Shown: piece by piece, positions 22,301 through 34,300 of the stretch
Numbering within the stretch: the first letter of the stretch is position 1
How the letters are laid out: every line of letters starts with the position of its first letter
NCBI GenBank assembly: GCA_011037195.1
Contig: JAAEAF010000258.1
Coordinates: 1-64,000 of the forward strand
From: Triatoma infestans
Taxonomy: Eukaryota > Arthropoda > Insecta > Hemiptera > Reduviidae
Direction of reading: 5' to 3'
DNA length: 64,000 nucleotides
The notes under the pieces: model-generated
Told to the model about the DNA's origin: nothing
The model's input: the letters and a program-made list of their open reading frames with translations, nothing else
Database searches by the model: none
Program-made: the position numbers and the translations under genes

Positions 22301-25300
22301 TAGGATTAATTCATGTTAGATTTAGACTTAGGCTGTAAGAATGGTTGTATGAATGAGTGCGGGGGGGGCCAATGTCGGGATAGGGGTGGCAGACTTCTTC
22401 TCTACAGGATGCCTTTCCTGTACTTTAAATGTACATAATTGGGAGCCACTGTCTTCTGGAGGGGTGGGTCTATGTCGGTTTGGCACCCCGGCAAGGTATG
22501 AATGGTACGAACGACTGTAGTGTAAATAGTATAAATATGTTAGTTTAGGTTTAGTCTCTGTTTAGGGTGCGAGGAATATTGAGTACTCCCCCCGAAATTC
22601 AGTTTAGTGAGTATATGTATAGTATGATTGTCCATTTTTAATGCGTGTATGTATTTATTTGCTTGGGAGTATTTATTAGTATGAGCGCATTTAAGTATGT
22701 AAGTATTTATTGGTATGTTTGTCTGTATGAATGCGTAATGATAAGTGTAAATTAGAATAAATGTACATATTAGTTTTGCTTTAGGCTATGATCAGTGAGG
22801 GGTGCGAGGAATATCAAGTACTCCATCCCAAGTAGATATAGAAACAATATAGGTTCGATTTATTTATATGTTAGGTCAGTTGTGGTTAGGTTTTCTTCGT
22901 TAGGTAACTAGTAGTTTAACATAATCAATATAGTGTCCATCAGAGATAACAGGTACGAAGGACCTTAGATGTTGTGCACCTTTCAAATAACACAAAAAAA
23001 AAATACTTTGGTATTAGATATTAAGGAACAATTAAGTCTGTAGTTCATGACGTTGGGTTACTTCAACTGCCATAAGATATATAATTAATAATAATAATTA
23101 TAATAAAAATAATTATAAGTGGTTCTCTTTTGAATGTAAAAAATAAAAAGTCTAGTTAGAAAACTTTAAAAACTTTGTAAAAAGAATTCATTTAGTGACG
23201 GTTTGTTGAGCTAGACTTAAATGCTAAAAAAAACTTATAAAAATACTATACGTTCAGCGAAAAAACAATTATTTTTGTCAGGTCTAAGAAGCTTTTAATT
23301 CTGCTTTTAAATCGAAAGATTTCTGACAAGCGGTATTCGAAATTTTCAGAATAGAAATTATAGTGCAAGTGTTATAAAAATATGACGTTTTCTATAAAAA
23401 ATTTGTTTCCGGAATGTTTAGTTGATGGTTGTAATTTCTTTGTTGTCTCCAATTCCGAGTAGGATTTTGAATACACATCAGTACTACAACTTAGTATAAA
23501 ATTAACAAAAACGAATAAAGCAACCGGACCAGCGTGGGCACCTCAGAAAAAAAAATTGATTCTTATTTATTTTACTGTAAAAGCTCTCCATTTAAGTACA
23601 CTCTCAAAGTTATGTATTGAATAATTTCTCATTTAGTAAGTTGTATTACCTGTTAATCGTGAAAAAGTTTGCTATGTTTATTTCAATATTTTTCCATCTA
23701 TAATTTCATTACTTTTCTTTTTCTTATCACAAAGGTAAATCGATTTAGTTCACCTCAGTATTGAAATAGAGGCTCTTTGTTAATATTTAATAGAGAGAGA
23801 GCGAAAGAAAGAAGAAGGAATATTTCATGATTTGGAATATTCTGTTATGTTTTTAGAAAGTTAGGTATTGACAGGGATTTACATTATTGGGTCAAACTTC
23901 AACTGGTATGTACTATGTCTGTATTTAAGCAGTTTAATAATAAAATAAAATATATTTCTGACAATGAATCAAACATATATTTATATATATTTATTTTGAA
24001 AAGGCACACCCGTCAAAATAACACAATACTCACATATGTGCATCATCACAAGTCCACATAAAAACACACACTATAACCTCCTCCCCATCTCCAGTGTTGC
24101 TGTATTCTTAACAGTGCAATGGAAGAATACAAAAAAAGAAAGAGAAACATAACGGTAATTATCAACTATAGAGGACAGAATACCATTAAATTTACTGACA
24201 GACCGAAAAAACTAACGTAGATACTGACAGCAAATGAAAGTTATCCACATTACTTTTATAGAATGACGAGGGTAACCACTAATTTTCACTTCTATTGTTT
24301 GTTACATTTTATTAAAAAACTGAAATGGATATATTGTTTTCAATTTCTGTTGTATTGTGGGGAGCCGGCTGGATCGATAAAATACAGTAGGCTGAATCGA
24401 TGGCTCTAGAGAGAAGGAAGGTTAAAAAAAGATATAGGTGTTTTTTATGTGATACAAAGTGTACACGTGTTAAAAACGGAATATATTAAAACAAAAAATA
24501 ATAAGTAAAAGTATTAGCTAATGTTTAGTGTGTATTTGGTAATAAATATTAATAAAGTTATTTAATTAAAAGTGTTAACGTGTTTTTATTTCTTAAAAGA
24601 CACAACAATTGGTGACCTCAAACGTGATTAATATAAATTATAAATATATAGAGATTTTTAGTTCGCGATTGTAAAATAAAGAATAATGGAAGATAGTAAA
24701 GAAGAAAAAGTTGGACAGCGACGGGAAATTGAGAGGGTGAGTGTTAAAATACCTCCTTTCTGGGTAGAAAAACCAGAAATTTGGTTTTATCAGGTTGAGG
24801 CTCAGTTTAATATAAATCAGATCACTGTAGAAGAGACGAAATTTAATTATCTTGTTTCTCAATTGGAACCTAAATTCGTTGAAAATATATGGGATATAAT
24901 TAAATCTGAAAGACGGGACAAATACACGGCTGCGAAAGAACGTCTATTAAACATATTTAAAGAAAGTGAGGATAAACGAATTAAAAGATTGGTTACGACA
25001 TTCGAACTAGGTGATCAAAAACCAAGCCAATTTTTAAGAAAAATGAAGTCATTAGCAGGTGAAGATATCACAGAAAAAGTGCTTAAAACATTATGGATGG
25101 AGAAAATGCCCGACGTAGTGAAAAATATTTTGTTAATTAGTGAAGAAAATCTTGATAAACTCGCTGAAATGGCAGATAAAATACTGGAAATGAACCCACG
25201 GATGGAAACTTACTCTATTAATAGGACAGCTAATTCTCAGACTAAACTTCTCGATAAAATCGCCAATTTGGAGAAACGAATTGAAGCCCTTACAACTAGT

Positions 25301-28300
25301 CAAGGAAGATCAAGAAGCCGCAGGCGTGGAAGAAGCACTAGCGGCGATCGTTATAAAAAACGATTCGATCCCAAAGGTAAATACTGTTTCTACCATTTTA
25401 AATTTGGAAAAAATGTAAACCTGATAAATGTGTGGCACTGGAATTCGGAAAACTCTCGGCAGCAGCAGAAGTAGCGGCCAGCTCTGTTGCTGATAATATA
25501 CAAGGGGGTCGCAATTATCGCTTATTTGTAAGGGATAAAAAAACAGGTTTGAAATTTCTTGTAGATAGTGGTGCGGAAATATCAATCATTCCATGCAGTA
25601 AAACTGATAAACTTGAGTGTAGTCTCTACAAATTGTATGCTGCTAATAATTCAGAAATACCAACTTACGGGATGAAAGTCTTGACAATTGATTTAGGACT
25701 TCGTCGTCATTTTCAGCACCCATTTGTTATAGCAAAAGTAGATAAGGGTATATTAGGAGCTGATTTTCTTAATAATTACCATTTAGTTATTGATCTGAAT
25801 AAGCGAAAACTAGTAGATGGTGTAACAAAACTTTATATACAAGGTGAAGTTGCAACCATCAAGAAATCAGAAATAATTTCTCCAATCAGCAAGGACTCAA
25901 AGTTTAAAGAACTGTTATCTTCTTACCCTAGTATCACTATTCCTTCACTGGTCCCAAGTGAAATTAAACATGATGTGAAACATCATATTAAAACTGAAGG
26001 CCCGCCTGTATTTTCAAAAGCTCGACAGTTAGACCAAAAAAAACTCAAATTGATAAAACAAGAGTTTCAATTTATGCTAAATAATGGTATAATACAGCCT
26101 TCAAAATCACCATGGGCTAGTCCTTTACATGTGGTGAATAAAAAAGATGGCTCATTCAGACCCTGTGGGGATTATAGGAGACTCAATGCACAAACCATTC
26201 CAGATCGTTATCCTGTGCCACGTATAGAAGACTTCCACCATATTCTGAAAGACAAGATTATTTTTTCTAAAATTGATCTTTATAAAGCCTATTTTCAGAT
26301 ACCAGTAGCAGAAAAAGATAAAGAAAAAACAGCCATTATAACCCCATTTGGCTTATTCGAATATAACGTTATGAATTTTGGATTACGAAATGCCCCATCA
26401 ACATTTCAGAGATTCATCAATCAAGTCTTTCAAGGGTTGGATTTTATTTTTCCTTACTTGGATGACATTTTGATTGCATCTTCAACACCTCAGGAGCATA
26501 TGGTGCATCTTCAATTGGTGTTAGACAGACTTCAAGAATATGGGCTTAGAATCAACCTTGCTAAATCTGTGTTGGGGGTTGAAGAACTAGAATTTTTAGG
26601 TTACAACATTTCAAAAAATGGCTCAAAACCATTGTCTCATAGAGTTCAAGCCATATTAGAGTATAAATTGCCAGAGACGATTCAAGAACTTCGTACTTTT
26701 TTAGGTCTTATTAATTTTTATCGAAGATATTTAAAAGATGCTGCACAGACACAAGCTGTTTTACATGATTATTTGAAAGGAGCAAAGAAAAAAGACCGAA
26801 GAAAGGTAATTTGGTCAGAAGAAGCTATTAAAATGTAAGAAAGATTTAGCAAATACAACATTATTGGTATATCCTAATCCAGATTTACCTCTAAATTTAA
26901 GCACGGATGCATCTGATATTGCTGTGGGAGCTGTACTTCAACAATTCGAAGAAGGACAATGGAAGCCAATAGCATTCTTCTCTAAAAAGCTTAATGAAAC
27001 TCAGAGAGCTTACAGTACCTATGATCGAGAACTTCTGGGAATTTATCTCTCTGTGAAACAATTTAAACATCTCTTAGAAGGTCGTGATTTTTCAATAACC
27101 ACAGACCATAAACCATTAATTTATGCGTTTAAACAAAAAAATGAGAAAGCTTCCCCGAGACAGCTACGTCATCTACAGTATATTTCGCAATACACCACTG
27201 ATCTGCGCCATATAAAAGGAACAGAAAATATCATTGCAGATCATCTATCAAGAGTAGAGGAACTGATGGCAATAGATTACGAAGAAATCGCAAATAGTCA
27301 AGTAGATGATGAAGAGCTACAGCAACTTCGAGCCAATAATACATCATTACAATTCAAAACTTATACGACCCCTCAAGGAAAAGCATTATGGTGCGATGTC
27401 TCAACTAACGTTATTCGACCTTTTATTCCAAAAGAACATCGTTATACACTTTTCAAGCATTACCATAATATGGCCCATCCAGGAATAGAAGCTTCTGTTA
27501 AGTTGATTGCTAGCAAAATTATATGGAAAGGAATAAATAAAGATATTCGAATTTGGTCAAAAGCTTGTAAGGCTTGCCAGATGAGTAAAGTGTCTAAGCA
27601 TACCAAGTCGGAACTTGGGCAATTCACCCAAGTTGACGAACGTTTTGCAGTGGTCCACATAGATCTGGTAGGGCCCTTAGCACCATCAGATGAATTCACA
27701 TATTGCTTGACAGCCATCGATCGTTTTTCCAATTGGACAGAAGTAATACCTTTGAAGGACATACGAGCTGAAACGGTAGCAAAGGCATTTTATGCAGGCT
27801 GGATTGCACGCTTTGGTGCTCCAAGACAAATAGTCTCAGATCAAGGAAGGCAATTTCAATCAGAACTATTTCAAGCATTGACGAAAATTTGTGGAACTAA
27901 ATTAAAACACACAACGGCTTACCATCCGCAATCAAATGGGAAAATCGAAAGGTTCCACAGGACATTAAAAGCAGCCATTCGTGCACATGAAAACAAGAGA
28001 TGGTCAGATATTTTACCTATAATATTGTTAGGTCTCCGTTGTGCCTTGCATAAAGACTCAAATGCCTCACTAGCTGAGTTAGTTTATGGAAAAACTTTAA
28101 CTTTACCAGGAGATTTTCTGGCAACTACTACCAATCTAGACGTTGATATGCCTGTTTTTGTGACACAACTCCGACACCAAATGAACACTGTTAAACCAAT
28201 AAAAAATACCTTAAAGGCGGTGACGAAACCGTTTATTCATAAAGACTTAAATACTTCCAGTCACGTTTTCGTTAGAATAGACAGAGTTAAATCGTCTCTC

Positions 28301-31300
28301 GAAAGGCCATATGAAGGACCGTACTTAGTCATTCTTCGTAATGATAAGTACTTTACCCTCCAAATAAAAGGCAAAAACATCAACATATCTATAGATCGGT
28401 TAAAACCGGCATACTTTCTCTCGGACGAAAGCGATCCACCAACTGCTACAACCAGTGTACCTCCTCCAGCGCCTCAGAACCAGAAACAACAACATCACCA
28501 ACAACCAACCTCTACAACAACACTACCAACGGTGACACGCTGTGGAAGAAAAGTACGTTTCCCAAAACGCCTACAAGACTCGTAACATTGTCACTGAGGG
28601 GAGAGTAGTGTGGGGAGCCGGCTGGATCGATAAAATACAGTAGGCTGAATCGATGGCTCTAGAGAGAAGGAAGGTTAAAAAAAGATATAGGTGTTTTTTA
28701 TGTGATACAAAGTGTACACGTGTTAAAAACGGAATATATTAAAACAAAAAATAATAAGTAAAAATATTAGCTAATGTTTAGTGTGTATTTGGTAATAAAT
28801 ATTAATAAAGTTATTTAATTAAAAGTGTTAACGTGTTTTTATTTCTTAAAAGACACAACAGTATCATTAGAATGCAAACACATTATTGTGGAGATTATTT
28901 TAATAAAATCCATTTTAAATACTCGCACACTACTCTTTAAATATAACATTTTTGGGCATACAAATCTCAAATATGTAATTCTTGTGAAAATTCGACACTA
29001 ATACTGCTACTTGCTCGCGTATCATAGACAACAGTAATAAGATTATAAGTAACCATATCCTCATAAAGGTTGTTTAAATAGAAGCGAGTTGTAATAGACG
29101 TAGCCCTGAAGAAAGCTCATTTATTAAGAAAAGTCAAAAATGCATTTAAACGATTAATGATGTGCCTCAATTCGTGAGTACATTAATGAGATGGAACTGC
29201 CACAGATACCATTCAATTTTCTAGTAGTAAGTCAACATAATATTGAATCAGAGACATTTTCCGTGGTAGCATGCTTCATTTTATGGCATCGACCGGTTTC
29301 GGGCGTTCGACAGACAGAGGATGCGTTTTTCAGACAGTGTGACAACACAGACTTGCACAGAGCAAACTTAGTTTTCACACTCCCGGACCAAAATTCAAAA
29401 TTCAGCACACTCCTGGCCACCTACCTAGCGCATAGCGCCAAAACCGGTGCCTATGGCCACTTAGCCTTGCCTACTATGTAGGCAAGTTTCCATCCCTGCC
29501 ACGTGGAGGCGGACCTCTACATATCCTTCTAGTCCGGCGCATTACCGCTACTTCTCGAGCAAACTGAACAAAGTCTTTAAAATTTTGAGCACTTTTCACT
29601 AACTCCTTACATTCTCCCGGCCAATTCTCTCCCCTCCTTTTCAGCTTGAATTCCATATGGATTCTTGCCTCGTCGAGGAGAGAACATCGGAAGAGAACGT
29701 GATGCACTGTGCACCGCTCACCGCACTCGCAATTCGGGGAATCTTTCAAACCCAACTCATTGAGCTTAGAATTGAACTCCCCGTGGCCCGTGAAATATTG
29801 CATTACGGTTTGGGATAGCTCTCGGACATGTTGTTGTGAGGGATTGGAAGAAGGCGGAACTATTCCCGAAGGCAAACCAACCAACTTCCTCCCACAGAAC
29901 AGATACACTGGGACTCTACTATCATCCTTGCGAAGCCACGACCACCACGAAACCTTTCCTCAACTCGTGAGCGCGGAGACAGAACTCCGCCGGGCTGGCT
30001 CACGATCCCATGGTACCATTTTGTAGAGGGAACAAGTCCCCTACTTGAAGGCCTAGAATGGTCACTGGCCCGGCCAAAGACAAGCCTACGGATTTACCAC
30101 AACCTCCTGACACCAGCTTGGGCTTACCATGTCATTCTAGTTGCAGTGGGAATTCCGTGCCCGTCTGTAGACGTCTCTGTGGAAAAATTGTTTTTTTTTT
30201 CTCTCTCTCACTCCCTTTCACTCTCTATCTCTCTTTTCTCTTTCTCCTCCAGCAGTTTGCGTGCAAACAGTGCAAACTCGTCAAATCCCTTTTCACACAC
30301 CATTCGTCCCTTATTGAACTCCAGTTCCATCTCAGCCATCACGACAAATTCGCTTCTGATTTCACTCCACAACGTGCAATCAAACAACACGTGCTCTACA
30401 CTCTCAATTTCACCACACTCACATTCTTCTCTCTCACTCAGCCCCAGTGCGTGCAACTTGCCTCTGAAGTTTCCATGTCCACTAACAATTTGGGTGACGT
30501 AGTGATCAGGTTCCACCCATACAGACCTTAGTCTCTGCGCAACAGAGCTCCACCAACCATACGTCCATCTTGCCTTACTTGTGTTCTCCCATCCATCCTG
30601 CCACATTGACTCGATTTCATTCCTGACCTTTTTCTTACAACCTCTCCTAACAAAGACTTTGCCTCTCCATTCCACCAGACCATCTCTCTTAATTACGCTC
30701 ATCACTCTTCTCCGTTCAGTCTCAAGATCCATGGGAGTTACCCCAGCGATCACCACACATGCATCTCCAGACAGTGTCCTATACCCTTTTATCATACTCA
30801 TTATCACTCGTCTCTGCTCACTCAACAGCTTTCCTTTCCCTTTCACATCCAATCTGTCTGCCCACGCTCCAGCTGCATACGTAACTGTCGCCACATACAT
30901 TACCTCATATATTCTTTTCACCACACTATAGCTAACACTCTTCCTCTTGATCACTCTCATGAACGCCATCATTCTCGCAAACGCCCTGCTTGTAACCTCT
31001 TCCACGTGAGCCATTACAAACATCCTTTTACTCCATGTCACACCCAGATACTTCACCTGACCAACTACCTTCAGAACCTGATCACCCATCTTAATCCTAG
31101 GAGGTCTACCTTCTGACAGTATGCCTTTCAACATCATAATAACCGGCTTATCCTTGGACAGCTTCATTTTGCTTTTCACACACCATTGGGCGATTCTCTC
31201 CATCACCACATTACCTCTCTCTTCCACTTCCTTCCTCGAATTCCCCCACACAAGAACTGCTCCATCATCCGCATGCACAATCACCTCGCAACCTTCCACT

Positions 31301-34300
31301 CTTTCAATCTCTCTGATGAATTCATTGAAAACCACCTTCCAGATTTGCGGGCCTAGCACTGAACCTTGTGGACATCCCCTATTCACCTTTTTCCCTATCT
31401 TCCAGTTCCCACACCTCATTTCCACCCATCTTCCTTTCAAATAATCTTTCAACACACTATACCTGCCACCCTTCACACCTGCGTCTCTCAGTAGCCACAA
31501 CACACCAGGCCACCACACTCTGTCAAACGCTCCAGACATATCCAGGAATATCCCAACAACATACTTCTCCCTCCTACTTTCAACCACATTCCTCAGTCTC
31601 ACTATCGCTTGTACCGTACTCTTTCCTCGCATAAAGCCATACTGCCTTTCCGAAACCTTCTCATAGAACAAATCTTCCATTTTCAACACAATCAATTTCT
31701 CCATGATCTTACCCAGAACTGGAAGCAAGCAAATTGGCCTATAAGAGGACGCCGAACCAGTATCCCTATCCTCACCCTTTAGCAGGGTGACAATCACTCC
31801 TCTCTTCCATACATTCGGAAAAATGCCATACTCAAAGCACGCATTGTACAACTTTAACAACCACTCCTTCAGGCATTCATATCCATTCTCACCAGCTACT
31901 CCACTGCTACTCCATCCCAGCCAGGTGTCTTACCATTCTTCAACCCAAATACTACCATTCTTAACTCTTTCTCTGCCACTCGCACTCTGTCTCTACCACT
32001 CTCATATGCTCTCACCTGTTCTCTAATCATACTGTGACATTCATTCTCTTCTTCTACCACATCATCTAGTATCAGTTCATTCAACAACTCTCTTCCAGAC
32101 CGCTCCCATGTGATTACATCCTCTGCTCCAACCGCATTCGCAACCTCTCTCGTTTTGACCTTTCTCACTGCCATTTTGTATGGCATCCCCCCTGTGTCCC
32201 TAGCCAACTCTTCTTCCACAAATTCCTTCCAATTCCTTTCTTTCTTCTCTTTCATTGTCCTTTTGTACCTCCCTTTCATTCTCCTATAATCGTTCAACAT
32301 GCGTGCTTTTCTTTCTTCCTCCACCTCACGTTTCAATCTCCTTCTCAACGCAAACACCTCCTTTTTCATTCTCTCTAGGTCCTCATCCCACCATTTATTC
32401 CCTCTTCCACCACAACATTTCCTTGGGACTGTCCCTCTCGTTGCATCCAATATCACCCTCCTTATCACTCTCTCCAACCCTAACACCTCCTCTCTTCTTT
32501 CCACCACTACATCAGTCACTCTTTCCTTCAACATTCCCAACCTCTCCACATACGCCTTCCAGTCAGCTCTCCTCATGCTAAACATTACCAACTTTTCACT
32601 CACACATTTGTTTCTCCTCACACTACCTTTCTCCAGACTCCATTCCATATAAATCGCCCTATGCGCACTCGACGTCCAGTCCTATAAACTCCAATTCATT
32701 CTGAACCTAGTACTCATCTATACTGCTAGATCCACTCGTTGACTGGTACGTGGGACACAACGTCCAGTCATTTGCCACCCACCATTCACCCATCTCAATC
32801 ACCTCTTCCAGTTTCATCCCACGCTCATCCCTACCTTCGCATCCCCATAACTGCGATCGCGCATTTGCATCCATACCCACCAACACTTTTTCTCCTCTTA
32901 ATCTTACGCAACATCTCCAGGTACTCCTCTATCACTTTAGAATACTGGCAGTATAGAGAGCAGACATACAGCCTGCTTCCATCCGGCAGCATCAGTTCCA
33001 CACATACACAATGCGTGTTACACATGTACTGCACCCTCATCACACCAATACTTTCATTCATTACCACTACAGCCGCCCAATATCTGCCCTCTTTCTCATG
33101 CACTACCACTCTACTATTTACCCCAAAACCAACCACTCTGTTATTCCATGCATACGGCTCTTAAACTCCATCACCCTATTTTTGTACACTTCCACACATG
33201 GGCATCCACTCCACGTTACAGAGTGTTTGAAGTCTCTGTAACCCATTCTCTTACAGTTAACACATTCCAGGCAGGTCAGCACCTTGCTACACACTGTAGC
33301 ATGATGCCCTTCCTCCCCACACCTACTGCATGCAACCTTCCTTCCACACAATCTGCCTATATGGCCCAGCCCTTGGCACTTAAAGCGTCTAAGTAGATCT
33401 TAAGATTCAATCAGAACTTGAAGTGTGAATTCAATCAATTGTGATTCAATCAGAAATTGGGGTGTGAAAACTTAGTTTGCTCTGTGCAAGTCTGTGTGTC
33501 ACACTGTCTGAAAAACGCATCCTGAAGATGGGCGAACGCCCGAAACCGGTCGATAACCACAAAATGAAGCAGCCTACCATGGAAAATGTCTCTGATGCTT
33601 TCCAGCTCTGCGGAACCAACCACCACAAAACATAATATCTTGAACATCGAAATGATTGTTCTAAAAGCAAATATTTGAAATTAAAAAGTTATAATTAATC
33701 CATCATAAATAATACTAATACAGGCTGATTAATCATGTCTTTTTATTTAAAATCCCCTAATTATTAAACTAATTTTGGGGAAGAGTATTAGAAGTTAGGG
33801 TAGCCCTCTGGTTATTATAAGAGTCAAACATTTTATTATATCCAAATATTTTAATGATTTATTTATTTGCCAGGCACTATTGTCAAGTCAAAATGCATTA
33901 CAGAAGGACGCCATATATGAATTTTTGGCAACTTTTGGAAATGGTTTATTTGTCAAAAATGGTATGTAATATATTATATATGGATGCTGTAGTCTATATA
34001 CTTTACTCTTATTTAAACAATATAAGAGTATATTTGAGACAATGGTTCTCAATCAGGATATCTTGCCCTATTTCTTTACCTGCATATCATTTAATTCGTG
34101 TTACTAGAAAACAATTTCTGATTGAATCTTAAGACAAACTGTTGTTTATTTAAAGGAATATGCACTGTAACCTGATAGATCAATTGTGATCCCCGGAACT
34201 TTCTCAGTGCACTCCGAGCAGTGTTCTATAGCTACAAACAACACTGCCCATCTGGACAGTGATGGAAGATCTACATCTAGATCTGCTTAGACGCTGTAGA

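Larger units (their letters stand above)
21321..22999 (+). mobile_element. RNase H-bearing LINE, 3' part
   Basis: 3' part of an I-superfamily-like LINE: RNase H (21321-21812), C-terminal domain (21845-22222), a long 3' UTR of about 770 bases, and a terminal poly(A) run at 22991-22999. The two frames are offset, so the copy is dead. Sense to the P450, inside intron 2. The 5' part may be the debris at 19741-21290. Confidence 0.78.
24356..28860 (+). mobile_element. Ty3/Gypsy LTR retrotransposon 1, young copy
   Basis: Complete element of 4505 bases: two 252-base LTRs, gag, pol (protease, reverse transcriptase, RNase H, integrase with GPY-type tail), and no envelope gene. A 4-base target duplication GTAT flanks it (24352-24355 and 28861-28864). 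The LTRs differ at one base, so insertion is recent. Pol is nonetheless broken by a frameshift near 26830. It lies sense to the P450 within intron 2. Confidence 0.95.
30188..33405 (-). mobile_element. R1-like LINE, 5' truncated
   Basis: Minus strand: end of a Gag with zinc knuckles (33118-33405), endonuclease start (32831-33136), endonuclease-RT linker (31896-32648), reverse transcriptase and C-terminal domain (30208-31860), short poly(A) tail at about 30190-30200. It starts inside gag at about 33405. Several frameshifts. It lies antisense to the P450 and is bracketed by inverted copies of the hammerhead-like repeat. The plus strand across it is unusually C/T rich, reflecting its A/G-rich sense strand. 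Confidence 0.85.

Noticed and set aside
24356..28860. An endogenous retrovirus with envelope
   Set aside because: After integrase there are only 23 bases before the 3' LTR, so there is no room for an envelope gene.
29474..30200. Single R1 element from 29474 to 33405
   Set aside because: The C-terminal domain appears twice with different sequence (29474-29908 and the end of 30208-31860), and a poly(A)-like tail lies between at about 30190, so there are two different elements.
30581..31634. Plus-strand Ser/Thr/Pro-rich ORFs across 30.1-33.2 kb
   Set aside because: They are antisense shadows of the A/G-rich R1-like reverse transcriptase on the minus strand.
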